This document shows, piece after piece, positions 12,185 to 22,799 of a DNA stretch of 64,000 nt. The notes below the pieces were generated by a model, which was not told where the DNA came from, did not search any database, and saw only the letters and a program-made list of their open reading frames with translations. This DNA is from Prorocentrum cordatum (lineage: Eukaryota; Sar; Dinophyceae; Prorocentrales; Prorocentraceae). The position numbers and the translations under genes were made by a program. How positions within the stretch are numbered: the first letter of the stretch is position 1; every line of letters begins with the position of its first letter. The stretch covers positions 64,501 through 128,500 of the forward strand of contig CAUYUJ010005603.1 of the NCBI GenBank assembly GCA_963575745.1. The letters are read 5' to 3'.

Positions 12185-13085
12185 TCATGGCTCCCTGGGG
12201 GGCAGCCACCTGCGCAAGTCCTTCCACTTTCGTTGCAGACGAGACTTCGCGACTTCTGGCGGGGGGCGGCCATCGGAGCAGATGTGGGAGGCTCGGCGGA
12301 GTGGTGCCCTACCCACATCCAAGTAAGATATCGAGGCTCTCTGCGGGCCTGCCAACTGCGCAGCTCTCGCCAGGTGCGTGGGCTCCTCGGAGGCGCAGCG
12401 GGATGGTGTTCTGTGCACATGCAATCTGCACCTCGCGACTCCGTGCAGGGGCTGCCACCTGCGCAACAATTGCCGCTTTCGCGATCGTAACAGAGGTCCA
12501 GCGGGGCTGCGAACTGCGCCACTGCCGTACCTTTCGTAGACTCCTGGGAGGTCCTGAGAAATGACGTCTTACGGGCGCCCGAACGAGACCTCGCCCTCCC
12601 CGCGGGCATGCGAACTGCGCAATTGTCGTGACCCTCGTAGACTCCTGAAAGGTTCAGCGAGGTGACGTCTTGGGATTCAGACGAGACCTCGCCCTCCCCG
12701 CGGGGCTACGAACTGCTCAACTGCCGTGACTTCCGTGGGCTCCTGGGAGGTCCGGCGGAGTTGGAGTCTTACGCATACCCAAACGAGACCTCTCCCTCCC
12801 CGCGGGGCTGCGCAAATGTCGCCACTTTCGTTGGCTCCTGGGTCACGTCTTACGGGGACCCAAACGCAACCTCGCCCTACCCGCGGGCCTGCGAACTGTG
12901 CAACTGTGGCAATGTTCGTGGGCTCCTGAGAGGCCAAGCAGAGTAGGAGGACACGCGGATCTAGTCGAAACCTTGCGGCCCCATGGAGGACTGCCAACTG
13001 CGCAACTGTCCCCACTTTCGTGGGCTCCTGGGAGACCTCGCGGAGTGGGGTTACACAAAAGTCCAATCGAGACCTCTTCGGCGAA
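12185..13085 (-). repeat. Second array of the 101-bp satellite, inverted, about nine units
   Basis: Units of about 100 bp contain GCGAACTGCGCAACTG, CCACTTTCGTGGGCTCCTGG and ACGAGACCTCGCCCTCCCCG. The reverse complement of the 6.0-6.96 kb unit carries the corresponding blocks in the same order (GCGATCTGCGAAATTG, CCACTTTCGAGGGCTGCTGG, AGGAGACCTCGCCATCC). The two arrays are therefore one family in opposite orientation, with this array more diverged. Confidence 0.85.
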
Positions 13086-13614
13086 GCGTTCAAGGATACA
13101 GCGTGCCCCTCATTGTGTTCAGTAGTCGCCTCATGATTAGCAAGGGTTCGATACATATCGGGGGATTCAACTTATTCGTGCCAAGAGGCGGCACCATGCC
13201 CAATGATATCCCAAAGCAGCCCAAATCGGATCCTGGTCGGCCTCAAAACAACACAATGCCTCGAACAAAACGGCCGCAATCCTGTCTCAAGGCATTCCGA
13301 AATCGCTCGCGAGATTACCCATGCCCTGCAAGCTGGCCGCAAGAGCCTCCAACAAGGCCTGGCAGCACATTTCCGAAAACTGCACCCCATCCCCAGACAA
13401 ACCTCCTGAAACCTCCTGTTCCTGTGAGCCCCTAATTCCCCGATGTCGCGTGCCTTGGCCCTCTGCGCCGTTGGGAATTCATCTGCCCCGGGGACACCTT
13501 CCCTCCGCTTTCGAAACGAGGTGCTACATGTTACTTCTCTGTACTTTGAGATGTTGGGAAGAGACACGTCACATGTCACATGTCATCTTCCTGCTACTAT
13601 GTTCAATGGAAAAA

Positions 13615-13670
13615 ATTCTATCCAAAAAAATCCCCGGACAACCCCCAGGACAACCCTTCCGATGCTGACA
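13615..13670. repeat. GGACAACCC short repeat
   Basis: CCCGGACAACCCCCAGGACAACCC: two or three copies of a short unit that is expanded again at about 14385. Confidence 0.6.
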
Positions 13671-13744
13671 CCATAGGCGTGCCAGCATAGAACTCTGGCC
13701 AGCAGTCGGGCGATGCACCATTCCCAATCATGCATGTGGTTGGG

Positions 13745-14330
13745 CATGGGAGGATGTCTCAAGTAAGGCTAGCTCGACCACCTCATGCCGAGGCGTCCCT
13801 GAGCCCCGAGTTGCGGGGATGTCTCAAGCGACCATGGTTCGACCACGTTGCGCGCGGCATGAGACCAGAGTTGGCAGGGTGTCTCAAGTGAGACACCCTG
13901 GACCACCTCAAATGAGGGCATCGCTGAGCCTGGACTTGCAAGGAGATCTAAGGCGAAACTGGCCAGACAGTCTCTCGCGCGGCATCTATGGACCCAGACG
14001 CGCGAGGACGTCTTAGGCGACTCTGGCTGGACAATGGCACATGCCTCAAGCGAAGTGGTCCGATTTGGCACGATGAGCCCTGATTTGGCACAATGCCTCA
14101 AGCGAAGTGGTCCGACCACCTCGCGCGCGGCATCTGTGAACCATGAAGTGGCAGGATGTCTCAAGTGAGACTGGCCTGACAATCGGGGCATCTCTGAACC
14201 CGAAGTTCTGAGGATGCGTCAGGCGGAATTGGCTGGACCACGACGCGCGGGGCATCCCTGAGCTCCAAAGAATGGGAGGATGTTCCAAGCGAAACGGACC
14301 AGAACGCCTCGTCCGCTGGATCATGGCTTT
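13745..14330. repeat. About 63-bp satellite, nine or ten units
   Basis: GGATGTCTCAAGYGA-type starts recur near 13752, 13817, 13879, 13944, 14008, 14043, 14093, 14156, 14213 and 14279. Each is followed by TGGNCGACCACCTC and GCGCGGCATC-like blocks. Two intervals are shortened. Confidence 0.85.
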
Positions 14331-14384
14331 CCAGGTGAGTGCGTTTACCTGCGCAATGCTGCTGCACTAAGACAAGACCACGGA

Positions 14385-14462
14385 TCCCGGACAACCCCTT
14401 GGACAACCCAGCGGGGATCCGGACAACCCCGCCGGACAACCCCCCTTGGACAACCCTCCCAA
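14385..14462. repeat. GGACAACCC tandem repeat
   Basis: Five imperfect copies of a GGACAACCCC unit with 8-16 bp spacing. Confidence 0.8.
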
Positions 14463-15675
14463 TGATTTTTTCCATAAGATATAGTTAATATATCGTGGTG
14501 CCTCCCTCTCCTTTTCCTGCTCGGCCCTCGACGGGAACAACAAATTGCATAAGCATAAGTTTGCGGAGGTCCGCGCGGATTGCTCGGATCGTCGCTAGGG
14601 CCACCTGGCGGCGCGCGCGCCGCGCGGCAGGGAAGGGGGGGGGGGGTAGCACCGATCCAAGAGATCCCCGTGGAACTCCAGAAATTTGTGGTTATGCCAC
14701 GGATTGTTGAGAGGTCCTCCTCCCCATCCTCTCCGTCTCCCAAAGAAGCCACATATACCGATACCGCCACTCCTGGGCCTTTTCTCGGGGTGCGCTCGGG
14801 CCAGAATGTCGAAGCGAATCCAGTGGTGGCGACAATCGCACCCCAGGGGGCCGACAAAAAGGGAAACAAAAGGCAAGTAACAGTATGGAGACCGATTCCT
14901 CTTCTGACTTCTATCGTCCTCATCGGCCATCCTCATTCCTCCTCCCCGCCAGGGGGGAAGGGATGGGGCCGTGCCCGGCTTTGGCGACGAGGAAGGAACG
15001 CTGGAAGAGGGAGAGGACAGGAGGACTAGGGAAATGGATGTAAGAGGTGATGGATACAAAGACGAAGCTTTTCCGTGTTCGTCATTAAGGCAAGTGCGAC
15101 GGCGACGAAGGCTGGCACGGTGCACGGATAAGGCTTTGAGCTATAACAGCGACGAGAGCAAGCACGGAAAAACCGAAATGAGCAGAGCGGGTGCCGTCCA
15201 AGTCTGGTGCTCAAGCCAGTCCGTCGTGCCTTTCCCGGCCCCGAAGCGAAGACCGCACAGGAACCCACGGTGTGATATTCAGCTGGGGTGTTCTGCTGAC
15301 TGCCCCCCACTACAGGACAGCTGCAAGAAGGGGGGTCCACAGACCGCCCCTGCACGAACAGTTGCCGCACGCGTTGCTTAGGGTTCTACTGCCCGCCCGT
15401 TCCATAAGACAAATGCCAGCCGCTGCATGGGAAAGAGGACTGGTGGAGAACAACTAACCTTCTGATCCTGCTCAGCTATCACAACGATTTGGAGCGGTAC
15501 CCGCTTGCATGCTCGACTTCCGCACTACTCTCGCCATCAATGCCCGCAACCTGATGATGCGGAGGTCGACCCTGTAACGCAGTCACAAAGGTCGCATGTT
15601 GACTGTGGGGTGGCAAGTCTATGCTGGGAGCTCAGGGCGGCCTTCTTCCACTTCTCGTCGCTATCCTTGACCGTA
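14463..15675. other. Gene-free stretch 3' of the copia-type element
   Basis: A G-run at about 14634-14646 and ordinary sequence. No domain-bearing frame was found. This is where a 3' LTR of the neighbouring element would lie, but I found no long direct repeat shared with 24.7-25.8 kb. Confidence 0.45.
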
Positions 15676-16340
15676 TCATGGTGGTAACTCATTGCTGATT
15701 TGGCCGCCCATCATGCTGGGGATGAACTTCCGGCCATGCTACCCTCGGTCATGGGGTCGGCCCGTGTGCCCCGAACGTCGCGCGAGATCAGGTATTCGAT
15801 GTGATTGCTGCGGCGCCGGCCAACCATTCACCATGGGTGATCAGACAAGCTGTTCTCGGAAAGCGGCCGCGCTTGATCCATGAGAAGGGCGCTGAAAACG
15901 GACGCGCCAAAACTGTTGGGATCGCGCTACCACATTCCTCCCGTCGCGCCTAGATCTCCTCGGCAGAGACGGGGCCGGGCACCGTGTCGCGCCGCGCGAG
16001 GAGGCGCGGCTGCAGTCCGTCCGCTGCGCCGCATGCTTCGAGCAGATCTGCGCCAAACGAAGACCTGCAAAGCAGCTTGTGCGATCGGCCCAATGCGTCC
16101 AGCAAGTGCCGCGCTTGCTTGCCAGCGCAACGGCGCTTGCCGAGACGGAAATACACGGCCCCTGGCATGCCGCATTCTGTCTCGTCGCCCCTCTTGAACG
16201 ATCCGTCGCTGCGCGCGCTGAATGGCTCGGTGCGCCCCGCCGCTGGAAATGCGACGCGTGTCTTGATGTTCTGCGCGGCCAGATCGACGGAGTAGAGCAG
16301 CGTCGCGCGACGGATGGGGGGCTTGTTCTTGGCTCTCCAT
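15675..16340 (-). pseudogene. Copia-type RNase H domain (relic)
   Basis: The clearest part is the minus frame 16168-15950: after a Gly-Ala-rich strand come HLLDALGRSHKLLCRSSFGA and then DLLEACGAADG. This is the helix-bearing centre of the RNase H that ends dinoflagellate copia-type polyproteins. Upstream, in the frame crossing about 16300-16180, are a YSVDLAAQN block and SDGSFKRGDE, the expected region of the first catalytic Asp. Downstream, about 15790-15680, frames containing SRDVRGTRADPMTEGS and then MMGGQISNELPP fit the C-terminal segment before the stop. At least two frame changes are needed. RNase H removes the RNA strand after first-strand cDNA synthesis. Domain identity is firm; the exact ends are estimates. 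Confidence 0.75.
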
Positions 16341-16449
16341 AGGGCGACGATGCACGCTGCGACGCGGCGCCCGGCGAGCGGGGCGTAGGCCGCCGCTACC
16401 AGGAGGGAAACGCATCAGCCTGGAGGCTGGCCAAAGCCCGCCTAGGCAG

Positions 16450-17145
16450 CCTTAGCCTTGACAAGATCGACGTGCCTGATCGGTGCCAGAGCGCCGATGT
16501 GCTCGTCCTGGCCGAGCGTTACTGCACCATCGGCGTTGCGGTGCCGGTGTGCCCCGCAATGGGAGATCGTCGTAATTCAGATCGTCGACGTGCTTGGACA
16601 CCGCGGGCACTAGCAACGAGCCGCTGGCGCTGCGGGCACCGGGCGCCTCGCGCTTGACCTCGAGCACCGGGCCCCGCCTCGCGGGTCTGGCGCAGCGCCC
16701 TGGCGAGCGCGGCGCGACGCGGGCGCGCTTCCCGGAGGAGGCTCGGGGCGCATCTTTGCAGCCCGTGCCCGGCTTGATGCAGCGTGGCCACTTGGCCTTC
16801 GCGCCGTAGCTCCTGTAGCCGGGCGCCTGCCTGAGGACGGCTGCGCTGCTGGGCGGCAGCGCGAAGTTCACCCCGCGCGGCGCTTCACATTGCTCCTGCA
16901 TCCCAGCTTAAGTCGCGCCTTGCAAGAACGCCTTCTCGACGCCCGCGGCGACGTGCACCCGGCCAGGGCGACGCGCCGCTTTCGAGGGCGCGCCGCGCTG
17001 CGACGCCCGCTTCGCCCCCCTGGCGAACGTCTCCAGGGCCCTGACGCCCGCGTCGTCGAAGCCGCTCAGTGCCGCGCGGCCCAAGTGACCCCGGCAGTCT
17101 CGCCACCTGATTTCTCCTGGCGTTTCCACTTTGAAGCACGAATGG
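16450..17145 (-). pseudogene. Copia-type reverse transcriptase (relic)
   Basis: Minus frame 17129-16908 ends in GVEKAFLQGAT, which corresponds to motif A (usually D-V-x-x-A-F-L-x-G). Here the catalytic Asp is Gly, from GGC where GAC is expected. Frame 16901-16452 continues with MQEQCEAPRGVNFALPP, then IKPGTGCKDAPR (the fingers/palm region before motif B) and SKHVDDLNYDD, where the H-V-D-D box (16586-16575) is the second catalytic motif. The downstream thumb-like text switches frame near 16540 and ends about 16450 with an in-frame TAG. A stop and a frame change lie near 16905 between the two frames. The enzyme would copy element RNA into cDNA, but the lost Asp and the breaks make this copy inactive. 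Confidence 0.8.
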
Positions 17146-18070
17146 AATCCATTGCGCCCCGGGCGCCTTTAGAAGATGGCCGCTGCGACCACCGTCGACG
17201 GCCTCGACGCCCCCCCGTCGGTCAGAGGGTCGGCGTCGCGCTCGATGACCGCGGCCTCAACAGCGGCAAAAACTGTCGAGCGCGGCTGCGCGGGGAGTAG
17301 CGACACAGTCGCCAGACGCAGCCGCGTTGAAGCTCAGGAATGCTTCGCGCGCCCCTGGATGAAGATGCAACTCCGCGCGCCTCCCCCCTTCGCCCTCCTC
17401 CTCGAGCGTAGAGCAATCGCTCGAGGAGGCCCCGCGCTGGAAGTAAGTTGCACTGCGCGTGAATGCTCCGACGCTGGCGCTGCCCGAGGCGCCGGGGCCA
17501 CGCGCGGGGCCTGCGGCCGCGGCCGGCCGCGGCGTGCTCGACAACGACGCAGACATTATGCTGGCTGTCGGTGCTCTCCGGCCCCTCAGGCTTCTGGGTC
17601 AGATCTTCTGCCCCTTCGACCTCGGGCCAAACTGCCAACGTCACCTGTTGGACGCGGCCGCAGATGTCGCTGTCGGTCTCCTCGGGGATAGCCGACAGGG
17701 CGGCTGGCGAACCTCCGTCGGTGGTGCTGGCGACATCCTCGGGAACGTCGAGTCATCGAACGCTCCGTCTTGTCCAGCGTCTGCTGACAACAACAGCTCG
17801 CCACCCATGATTAACATCATGACGCGAGCTTTCTCCCAACGCTCGCCAATGAGCTGATGGGCGTCGAACTTGACGCCGTCGACATGAATCCGCCGGATGT
17901 CACTCGTTTTATGATGGAGCCACCAGACAGCTAGGCTGCGAGCGCAGCCCTGTCAATGTCCCACATATTTCTGGCTGCGTATAAGACACGCGGCGCGGAC
18001 CTCCGGCAGCTGAAAAGCATCAGTGGGGCAGATGGCGCAGAGCTGCGAGGATGTCGTGGCGCTGTCGGGT
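17146..18070 (-). pseudogene. Linker between integrase and reverse transcriptase of the copia relic
   Basis: The minus frame crossing about 17930-17750 reads IRRIHVDGVKFDAHQLIG and ERWEKARVMMLIMGGELL without a stop. The rest (17.7-17.15 kb) is Ala/Arg/Ser-rich and changes frame. In dinoflagellate copia-type polyproteins a long poorly conserved linker is expected here. No separate function is assigned. Confidence 0.5.
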
Positions 18071-19171
18071 CTACGCGGTGATATGAACGCCACGCGCCCT
18101 CCCAGTGGTCGAAGAGTCATGGGCCTGGAGCCGGGCGCTATGTGCTCCAGGAAGTCGGTCCTCCGCTCGGTCCCATGCCAGGCCTGCTAGCGCCGCGCCG
18201 GTGCCCGCGTCGTCGAAGACGGCGCCGATGCAGTGCCGGGCGTCTTGCAGTCTGCATGCCGCATTGGCTCTGCGGTGCTCGACCGCCATCTTGCCTCGAG
18301 CTGGGTCTACGAAGATGACGGCCCACGGGCCGGCCCAGCCTGGCGCGCCCTGCGCGATCGGACTCGGTGGCGCAAGTCCGGAAGCCGCGGCTGACGCGCG
18401 AGGTCGATGTGGTCTCGATGACGCGTTTCTGTGCGATCTCTCGAATGCATCGCTGCAGTCGGCTGTGCTGCACTTCCCCGCCAGAAGAAGGGCCTCGCCT
18501 TCTCCGTCTGCTTCGAGCGGCGGCAGCACGAATGGCGCCAGCAAAGATGACATGAGCCAGCATCGCGTCGAAGTTCGCCGTGCTACATTCGCGCACTATC
18601 TGCTCTTCTGCGGCGCGAAGTGCGCGTCGCATCATGGCACCGCGTAGGTCGATGAATCGAGCGTGCTGGCGATGAGGTCATTACTCTTCATCTCCACCAC
18701 AAGATATGGTGAGGTCGTTCTGCCCCCCCGTCCACGATGAGTCTCCATCGCGCCGACCAGCCGGATGCCTGAACAGCCGATGGCGGCAAGCGTCGAATCG
18801 TGCTTGGATTTGATATCCTGGCCATCGCGCCACCGCGAGGCGCAGCAGATCAGATGGTGGATCATGCGACGCTGGTAGCTCGCATGTCGCACTCCACGCG
18901 CTGGCTGAATGAACTTGAAAGGCGGATCATAAGTGTGGTCTGGCGCACTTGGGGGCCCACTTGTGGCACCCCTGCGGGCCGAATACATTATTTTGTGGTA
19001 GACGAGGTCGAATCTATTTTGTGGTAGATTGGCTCCACGTAGTGCTCGCGTCATCTCCTCCTTGGTGGCGCGCCACCACCGGAGGTGTAGCTTGCGTAGC
19101 TCTCGCACGCTTGTCTCATGAGAGTCGCCGCGAAGTGCTCGCAGGGACTCGGCGACGTCGAAGCGAACCAC
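18071..19171 (-). pseudogene. Copia-type gag-pre-integrase and integrase (relic)
   Basis: Minus frame 19171-18632 begins with a leucine-rich block containing SVRELRKLHLRWWRATKEEM (about 19111-19052), the pre-integrase domain, which usually precedes a zinc-binding H/C region. It continues with PPFKFIQ and RMIHHLICCASRW (about 18868-18830), the start of the catalytic core. The core then changes frame: QHARFIDLRGAMMRRALRAA (about 18690-18631) and IVRECSTANFDAMLAHVIFA are the core C-terminal helices. REIAQKRVIETTSTSRVSRG follows in frame 18635-18138, and WAGPWAVIFVDPARGKMAVE with ACRLQDARH in frame 18553-18071 is the SH3-like C-terminal part. Integrase would insert the cDNA into the host genome. 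Three frames are used, so it is inactive. Confidence 0.75.
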
Positions 19172-19879
19172 GCTTGTCTCATGAGAGTCGCCGCCCGGCG
19201 GTGTCGAAGCCGCGCCCAGTCCGAAGGCTTCGGGTGGCCGACAGCTGCGTCAGCAGCGCGCGGTGCTGATCGCCTGGGCACCGTGCACGTCACTGGACTA
19301 GCTCGCATCTGTGATCTAGTGGCGCCAGTCGCCAGGACCAGCGCCCTGAGTCCCAGCGCTGGATGATGTGCGCGTTCCTGGTTTTCCTGCAGGCGCGGGC
19401 TAGCTGCTCCGAGGTCTGCGCCGCTGGGTTGTTCAGCCTGCCAGTCGCTGGAGTGACGCGGCACCCTGGGTCGCGCAAGTGCTTGCGGTTGCTGGCCGGC
19501 GCGCGGGCGGGGCCGCATGCGAGGCCCGCGAACCTGCGCTTCCTCCACTCTCGGTCGTTCGCGGGGCGGTCGCGCTTCCTCTCCTCCTTGCGCAGTGGCG
19601 CTCCAAGTGGATCGGGGCGCTGTGGAGATAATGGACGGCGCGTGGCAATGTCGCTGGAGTGCCTGAGCGAGTCCGCCCGCGCGTTCCGCATGCGCGCCAG
19701 ACTGTTGCAGGGCGCGCGATCGGCTGCCACTCGACGTCTGATCTCGCCCGCCGCGGCTCTGGAGGCCACCGGCGGAGCGGCCGCCGATTGGACGTCGCGC
19801 CCGCGCACGCAGCTCGCACGGCGCGGGCACCGCAGACGGCGACGTAAGTCCACCCTGCCCTTGGGCGAGTGGTTCGGCC

Positions 19880-20100
19880 ATCTTCCATGGCCAGATCTTG
19901 GCGTCGAAGCTGACGCGGCCCTCGACGTGGACGGAGGCGCGTTTGCTCGGGCGTCCGAGTTTCGCAAACTGCACGAAGATCTCAGGAGCGTCGGAGATCA
20001 GCCCGGCGGTCTTCCTCTATGCCTCCGCAGCGACCTCGACGCCCAAGCTGGCACTGGTCGAAGATGACCTTGCCCGCGCCTGGTGCTGCCAGTGCCGCTG
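19880..20100 (-). pseudogene. Conserved linker segment of the copia relic (FDQCQLG and FAKLGRPSKRA)
   Basis: Minus frames carry KVIFDQCQLG (about 20080-20050), then VQFAKLGRPSKRASVHVEGR (about 19974-19910). In related dinoflagellate polyproteins, as I recall them, a D-Q-C-x-x-G block followed by a basic segment precedes the pre-integrase domain. The two pieces are in different frames. Function unknown. Confidence 0.45.
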
Positions 20101-20399
20101 GCCATGCATGTCGGCTCGTCGCGCAGCCATGATGGGTCGGGCTGTAAGTCGACGGAGTAGCCGCGTAGCTCGACGTGTAGCTGTGCGAGGTAGCCGTAGA
20201 ATCGGCCATGCGGGGCCGCGCCCGCGCAGGATCGCGGCCCGGCGTAGTGCTGCTTGTGCTATGTTGCTCCCATCGTACTTAAGGACCACATCCCAGAAAT
20301 AGTTTCGAGCACCCAGAACAGTGTCGAAAGAGTGTCGAAGCAGCGTCGGACACGTGAACACCCTCGAACTGTTGTGTGCTTCTCTGGTGATCGAAATTC

Positions 20400-20995
20400 G
20401 TTCTGATGATCAAGGCTAAAATAGGTTGGAACTTCACACGCTTGTACTTGAAAGTGGCCCAACGACCAAAGGGCCTGCAGGTCGGGGCCATGATCGTGAC
20501 CAGTGGTTGATATTGTCGAACGAAGCGTTCCACGGCTCGCTGTTGGCTCTCGTCGTTGAGGTCACAGCCCGTGACCCAGTCCAAGTTCTCGCCAGCTCTG
20601 AGGTGGCGGCGGACATCCAATCCTCTGGTCCGCGCGTCTCCACCGCGAACCTCCATGATGTTGGTGCCGTAACCGATTGATGAAGTGAGGTAGGTGAGAA
20701 GCTGGTGGATGGTGTCGAATCGGCATGAGCGCGATGCTTGATCGCCAATCGCTTGTCGGTCAATTTCGAACGCGGGAGCGACGAGCCTCGGAACCACACG
20801 GTTGGCAGACCCGCAGGAAGGTTGCAGTGGAGGTAGGCCTCGTCGCACCCGTCGGCGTCGCCGTAGTCGCCAAGGGCTGGAAGGCCGAGAAGATGATGTG
20901 CCCAGTGTGGACGGTGCCGCAGTCGTCGCAATGGTCCTCGACGACATGCTTGCGCGTCTTGGGAACGTGGCCCTCCAGTATTTCTGCTGGAACAT
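20400..20995 (-). pseudogene. Methyltransferase-like domain in the copia relic
   Basis: Minus frame 20995-20279 holds NIMEVRGGDARTRGLDVRRH (about 20662-20600), then WVTGCDLNDESQQRAVERFV and QPLVTIMAPTCRPFG (20509-20465). The order is E-x-x-G-G (motif I, the Gly-rich SAM loop), an acidic D-L-N, then a P-x-C motif. This resembles a class I methyltransferase, and A-P-T-C resembles the P-x-C catalytic loop of cytosine-5 methyltransferases. Capture of cytosine methyltransferases by dinoflagellate retrotransposons has been reported. This segment is short (about 70 residues between the motifs) and degenerate, so it may be a remnant or a non-catalytic fold. The frame stays open to 20279 but the conserved character ends near 20400. 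Upstream, a Cys pair (HCDDCG, about 20933) lies in another frame. Confidence 0.5.
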
Positions 20996-22029
20996 GCGCT
21001 CTGCCGTCGGGCAGGCGCTGGCAAGGCAGTCGCCAGACTTCTCCCGTGACTGATCGACAAACTCCTGATGATTTTGACCCGGCCTTCCGGCTGCTGTCGG
21101 CAGGTTTCGTCTCGTATTTTCGGCGGCTCGTAGCTCTGTTTTGCCCTGGCCTTTCGGCCGCTGCTGGTGATGTATCGTCCCGGACTTTCGGCGTCGTCGT
21201 CGGGTCCGCGATGGATGCGTTGCTGGGTGTCGTGCTTGCGGCGTACAATGCGGTTGACCATAAGACTAAAAGATGTCTTCGAGTCCGAAGAGCAAGCTGC
21301 CGTCGTGCCTCGTTGAAAGCGCACCTTCTTCGACGCGCCTCTGCTTGGTGGGGCGCAACTGCAGCATGGCGCTAGTCGAAATACTTCGCCGCCCATCAGG
21401 GCCAAGAACATGCGTCTGCTTGTGGTCGTCCAATCGTAGACACGCTAGCTCCTCCAGATGGATCTAGCACCGGCGCAGCCGGTTGCAAACGGGCGCCCCA
21501 GCGTGCGCCGTGCAGACGGCGCTGCTGCGCTTGGCCTCCAGGGTCAGAGGCTCGCGACGTGCCCGATGCATGCTGCAGCGACGCACTTGGGCGCCAATCG
21601 CCCTTTTTGCTGGGCGCCCCCCCTGGGGCCATGCGGGCCAAAGATCGCGACCCTTGCGCCGGCGCCCTTGGCCCGGGCGCGCCAGGGCGCGGCGAACGTC
21701 GCCCCCGCCAGCGTCGCGCGCAACCCGCGGCGTGCTGTTGGGGCGACGGGGAACGCGCTATCGGGCGACGACTGGACGGCGCCCCCGAAGTCGGAGGTGC
21801 AGATGGCGTCGAGGCCGCTCGCGATCTTGCAATGCTTGCGATAGACCCCGTCCTCATTCTAAGGGGCTGGCGGGGCCCCCAGGCCCTGCCGCCCGCGTCG
21901 GCTGGGGCAAGTCGGCGGGGCCGGCCTGCAAGGCCGGCCCGACCGATTCCTAGCGCGGCAACTCCTTTGGACCATCGGTGCCGTAGGCGCCGAGCGGCCC
22001 CTCGGGCGTCGCGCTGCGCCCACCTCTTG

Positions 22030-22434
22030 CGGTTTGTCCGAAGCCTCCGAATAGACGACATAGCGGTGGAAGGTTGGGAACGACCCCGATCTCGGCACCG
22101 TCGACGACGCGTTCCAGGATGAGCTGGGCGACGCGGCGGCCCTGCTCGACCACCTGCGCCCGCGGGGCGGCGTTCGGACATGATTACCTCGGTCTCGCCG
22201 CGAAGGTCGGGGCCAAACCGCCAACGACGTCGACCCTTTGAGGGCGAGCCCAGCACGGGGGGCAAGGCGAGGGCGCGCGCCCGGCGGCGACGAGGCCGCC
22301 AAATCCGCCGGAACCAGTTTACGACAATAGGTCGCGAGACTGATGTACGCGCAGGCGCAAAAGTCGCGGCCCGCGGCCCCGGGCGCGACCAGCGAGGGCA
22401 CCCGGGCGTTGGGACTCAAAAGCTGGACCTTCAT
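22030..22434 (-). pseudogene. dut-like: dUTPase domain, all five motifs present in three frames
   Basis: dUTPase hydrolyses dUTP to dUMP and pyrophosphate, keeping uracil out of DNA. The family has about 140 residues and five motifs. Frame 22644-21859 carries MKVQLLSPNARVP from 22434, motif 1 as PGAAGRDFCAC, KLVPADLA, and motif 2 as RLAPRAGLALKG (the usual P-R-S-G-L has Ala for Ser). Frame 22265-21396 carries motif 3 as FGPDLRGETEVIM (22217-22179). Frame 22153-21950 carries motif 4 as VEQGRRVAQLILERVV and motif 5 as RLFGGFGQT (about 22057-22031). The order and spacing match a whole domain of about 135 residues, broken by at least two frameshifts. It lies between the protease and integrase of the copia-type relic, in the same orientation, which suggests it belonged to the polyprotein. 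A host dUTPase pseudogene is the alternative. Confidence 0.8.
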
Positions 22435-22799
22435 ATTCTCGAACTCGCTGCCGTTGTTGGCGCGCTTAGCTTGGTCGTCGTCACCCACCGCCAGCGGCGT
22501 GAACTGCTTGGGCGGCGGGCGCCCGGCACGCGACTGACGCTTGCCCAAGTCGCCGACGGGGGTGCGCAGGTGGCCGCTCAGCGCCGATTCTACGTCGAAG
22601 TTTTTTTTGTTCCCGCCACATGGGGCGCCAGGTCTGTCAGACAAAACTGTTTGACAGCTGGGTCTCTTGCCGTCTCGGGATCAAGCTCCGGAGGATTCAA
22701 AGAAGAAGAGTTGACTATGTGCCCGAAGGCCAATGGCTTGCGCCGCAGAAAAGAACTGAAACTGCGGGCCGTAAGGCGGGGCCCGCTCCCGAACAGTAT

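Noticed and set aside
13140-13160. GGTTCGATAC considered as a tRNA B box or SINE promoter
   Set aside because: No matching A box or cloverleaf could be placed around it.
13750-14330. Direct repeats considered as CRISPR
   Set aside because: Units are contiguous and diverged along their full length; there are no identical repeats with unique spacers and the genome is eukaryotic.
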